NCBI RefSeq assembly: GCF_029320955.1
Contig: NZ_CP119757.1
Coordinates: forward strand, 682,001-746,000
From: Flavobacterium sp. YJ01
Lineage (GTDB): Bacteria; Bacteroidota; Bacteroidia; Flavobacteriales; Flavobacteriaceae
Reading direction: 5' to 3'
DNA length: 64,000 bases
Notes under the pieces: model-generated
Seen by the model: only the letters and a program-made list of their open reading frames with translations
What the model was told of the DNA's origin: nothing
The model's database searches: none
Translations under genes and position numbers: made by a program
In this document: one piece after another, positions 62,194 through 64,000 of the stretch
Layout of the letters: every line of letters starts with the position of its first letter
How positions within the stretch are numbered: the stretch's first letter is position 1

Positions 62194-62613
62194 GATGTCC
62201 TTTTTAAAATTAAGTGATAGCTAAGTAACTATAATTTAAGGCATTAATTTTACAGGATCATCTTAAATTCTTACAGATAAAACACTGTTGTTCAGGTATG
62301 ATCTCCGCTCCGCATCACATATTGGCAATAACCTGCAGACAATTTTATGTTAGTGAATGAGCCTAGAGGGTTCGTCATTGGCACGCGCAAGAAAGCCCAA
62401 TAGGCATAGTATGCTTCCAATTTTCTTTCTACAAGCTTTTTATTTTACTGTCTCCGTTCTTTTTCTGGAGACCAGCTTTGGTCCAAAGCCATTTCAGGAG
62501 AGTAATCAATTACTATGACCAATTCTCATCTTTGGAAAATCTTGTAAGAACTAGTACAAATTATGTAAGAAGAAAAATTAATGATATGCCGAAATTTGAT
62601 ATAAACCAATTGG
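62194..62613. other. Intergenic region without a clear gene
   Basis: About 420 nt upstream of the small membrane peptide. No convincing reading frame or repeat. It should carry the upstream regions of the divergent alcohol dehydrogenase and the genes to the right. Confidence 0.3.
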
Positions 62614-62616
62614 ATG

Positions 62617-62715
62617 ATGGATGCCTTTTTTAGAAATTACGGCCTATTAACTTATTTCCTTCTGCTCTCTATAGGAGCGGTTGTGACTGGTTTTGTTCTC
62701 TTTAACTGGGAATAA
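62617..62715 (+). CDS. Possible 32-33-residue membrane peptide
   Basis: MDAFFRNYGLLTYFLLLSIG and a further 12 residues, ending in FNWE and TAA. It is a single hydrophobic helix with a short basic start and acidic end, as in many small inner-membrane peptides. An ATG one codon earlier (62614) is also possible. Too short for a family call; the composition and the empty surroundings favour a real gene. Confidence 0.42.
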   Translation: MDAFFRNYGLLTYFLLLSIGAVVTGFVLFNWE

Positions 62716-62789
62716 TTTTAATGTGCTTCTAAATACAGGCTGAATCTCTCATTCCCTATTCACTGGATATCACTTTTTATAAACTAAAA

Positions 62790-64000
62790 ATGATCAATAT
62801 GCATACAGTTACACCATGGAGCGCAACTGCCCAGGCAGATATTGAAAATAGTGAAATACTTTTGGAGAAAAAAATTCATTCTTCCACGTATCAATTTTAT
62901 AATACGGGCGATTCGCTTTGGATTGTTGCTATAATGCCCGGTACTGGGAAAATAGCCTTTCGTGCCGCATTTGCCATGAACAGCTGTTTTGAAGTTACCA
63001 ATCTTTTTGAAGACCAGGATATTGTAATCGTAGTACTCAATTCCAGACTTGGCAATTATGAGGTCCGTATTGAATTTCCCTCTGCTGAAGCACCAGTTTT
63101 GCATTACACCACATCCTTCAATGCTAATATTCCTCTCTTGATGCCATTTTGGCCGAGGGACATAATTCCGCTGACGCAAAGCGGGAATATTGCTAATACT
63201 GCCGGAACAATTCACATGGAACAGTTAGGATCCCGCTCCGGACTTCTTTTTGCGAGCATTACAAAACCGCAGACAGGTTCGTTTTTTTATTTTCAAAACC
63301 TTACATCACTATCCGAGTATTGTGAAGCTACGGAAACGGAATCCAAAAATACAGTAGGCGGAAGCTGGCCCGAAATCGGGTTTCAACTACCGACCACTGA
63401 TAAACTGCCTCTTCCGGCGGGAAAAGCCTTCACTATCTCGAATGCCTATGTCGTTTTTCATACTGAGATATTTGATCAGACAACAACAATCTGCGAGCAT
63501 TTTTTAAATAATCTGGTCACGGTATATAAACTGCTTGAACAGCCGCGGATCGAATATCACAACTGGCCGGAAATCGCTCAGAAAGTGGTTTCAGATTTAA
63601 CGACTAATAAGGGTTCCTGGACACAAAAGCTAGGACACCCCTATTTAAATGCCTACTTATGCGACTATGAAACGCCGCCCGAAAGTATGGTCCAGCTTGC
63701 CGTATTGGCTCCTTTTAAAGAATATGAAAAATGGGGCGGCGAAAAAGAGCCTATCTGCGAAGATTTAATTAAAGGATTACCTGAATTTTATGATGAAAAA
63801 ATAAACTGCATAAACCGCTGGCTTCCCTCGATGGTTGACAAACTGGATCAGTCCGAAGAGCAGAAAAAAGAAATGGTGATGGATTCCTGGTATCTGCATC
63901 ATCCATTGATGAATCTGGCCAGACTTGCCTTATGGGGTGATAAAACTTCAGAAAAACTTGTGCTTGACTCGATAGAATATGTTATAAGAACGGCACACCA
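62790..64000 (+). CDS. Large unrecognised protein, 5' part
   Basis: From the ATG at 62790 (or the fourth codon, 62799) the frame is open to the right edge, giving at least 403 residues. No signal peptide (MINMHTVTPWSATAQADIE). The first 240 residues are beta-rich (LWIVAIMPGTGKIAF, GSWPEIGFQLPTT), then helical repeats begin (VQLAVLAPFKEYEKWGGE, WLPSMVDKLDQSEEQKKEMV), which would suit a beta-sandwich plus alpha/alpha-barrel, as in several glycoside hydrolase families, but I cannot assign one. The rest lies outside the window. Confidence 0.7.
   Translation, partial: MINMHTVTPWSATAQADIENSEILLEKKIHSSTYQFYNTGDSLWIVAIMPGTGKIAFRAAFAMNSCFEVTNLFEDQDIVIVVLNSRLGNYEVRIEFPSAEAPVLHYTTSFNANIPLLMPFWPRDIIPLTQSGNIANTAGTIHMEQLGSRSGLLFASITKPQTGSFFYFQNLTSLSEYCEATETESKNTVGGSWPEIGFQLPTTDKLPLPAGKAFTISNAYVVFHTEIFDQTTTICEHFLNNLVTVYKLLEQPRIEYHNWPEIAQKVVSDLTTNKGSWTQKLGHPYLNAYLCDYETPPESMVQLAVLAPFKEYEKWGGEKEPICEDLIKGLPEFYDEKINCINRWLPSMVDKLDQSEEQKKEMVMDSWYLHHPLMNLARLALWGDKTSEKLVLDSIEYVIRTAH

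Noticed and set aside
62784..63215. 143-codon minus-strand frame at the right end
   Set aside because: It is antisense to the large gene starting at 62790, which has a better start and stays open to the window edge.

Overview
The window is a piece of a Flavobacterium-like genome (Bacteroidota). Evidence: low G+C, a SusC/SusD polysaccharide utilisation locus (PUL), Bacteroidetes-type lipoprotein signals, TAnnTTTG promoter elements, a CTnDOT-style tyrosine recombinase and Bacteroidetes-only tra genes.

Left chromosomal part (1-21.2 kb), almost all on the minus strand. After the 5' part of an M28 peptidase comes a PUL read from about 16.3 down to 0.5 kb: a membrane-spanning LuxR-type regulator, SusC, SusD, a LamG surface lipoprotein, a GH144-like beta-1,2-glucanase, an esterase-like hydrolase, a GH3 beta-glucosidase, then a separately terminated pair (glycerophosphodiester phosphodiesterase and GH43-like enzyme). 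The enzyme set suggests a beta-1,2-glucan target, possibly phosphoglycerol- and acyl-decorated osmoregulated periplasmic glucans. Housekeeping genes ackA, pta and corA follow.

Integrated element (about 21.7-53.2 kb). A tyrosine recombinase lies just inside a 19-bp imperfect direct repeat found again at 53.16 kb. The element is a decayed conjugative element: an excisionase-like gene has an in-frame stop, and traJ is cut and joined head to head with a 5'-truncated S9 peptidase, so traA-traI are missing. traK, a traL-like gene, traM and traN remain, as do a relaxosome protein, a relaxase and a coupling protein. Its right half is a dense conflict/defence island: an uncharacterised four-gene operon (HNH nuclease, uracil-DNA-glycosylase-like protein, arginase-fold UPF0489 protein, unknown); a 1297-residue nuclease-STAND-type protein; an ABC-three-component (ABC-3C) type operon with a trypsin-like effector, a middle component, a zinc-hook ABC ATPase, an added HExxH protease and an HTH/glycine-rich hydrophobic protein; an Mrr-like nuclease; and a Shedu nuclease.

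Right part (53.2-64 kb). Degraded ends of a dinB/dnaE2 mutagenesis cassette abut the element. Then comes a stress-type accessory region: acidic disordered proteins, small lipoproteins, a catalase-like protein with two secreted beta-propeller enzymes, a YciF/DUF892 protein, a zinc alcohol dehydrogenase, a possible 33-residue membrane peptide and the start of a large unrecognised protein. No rRNA, intact tRNA or CRISPR array was seen. Calls rest on reading sequence and recalled family motifs; no database search was run.
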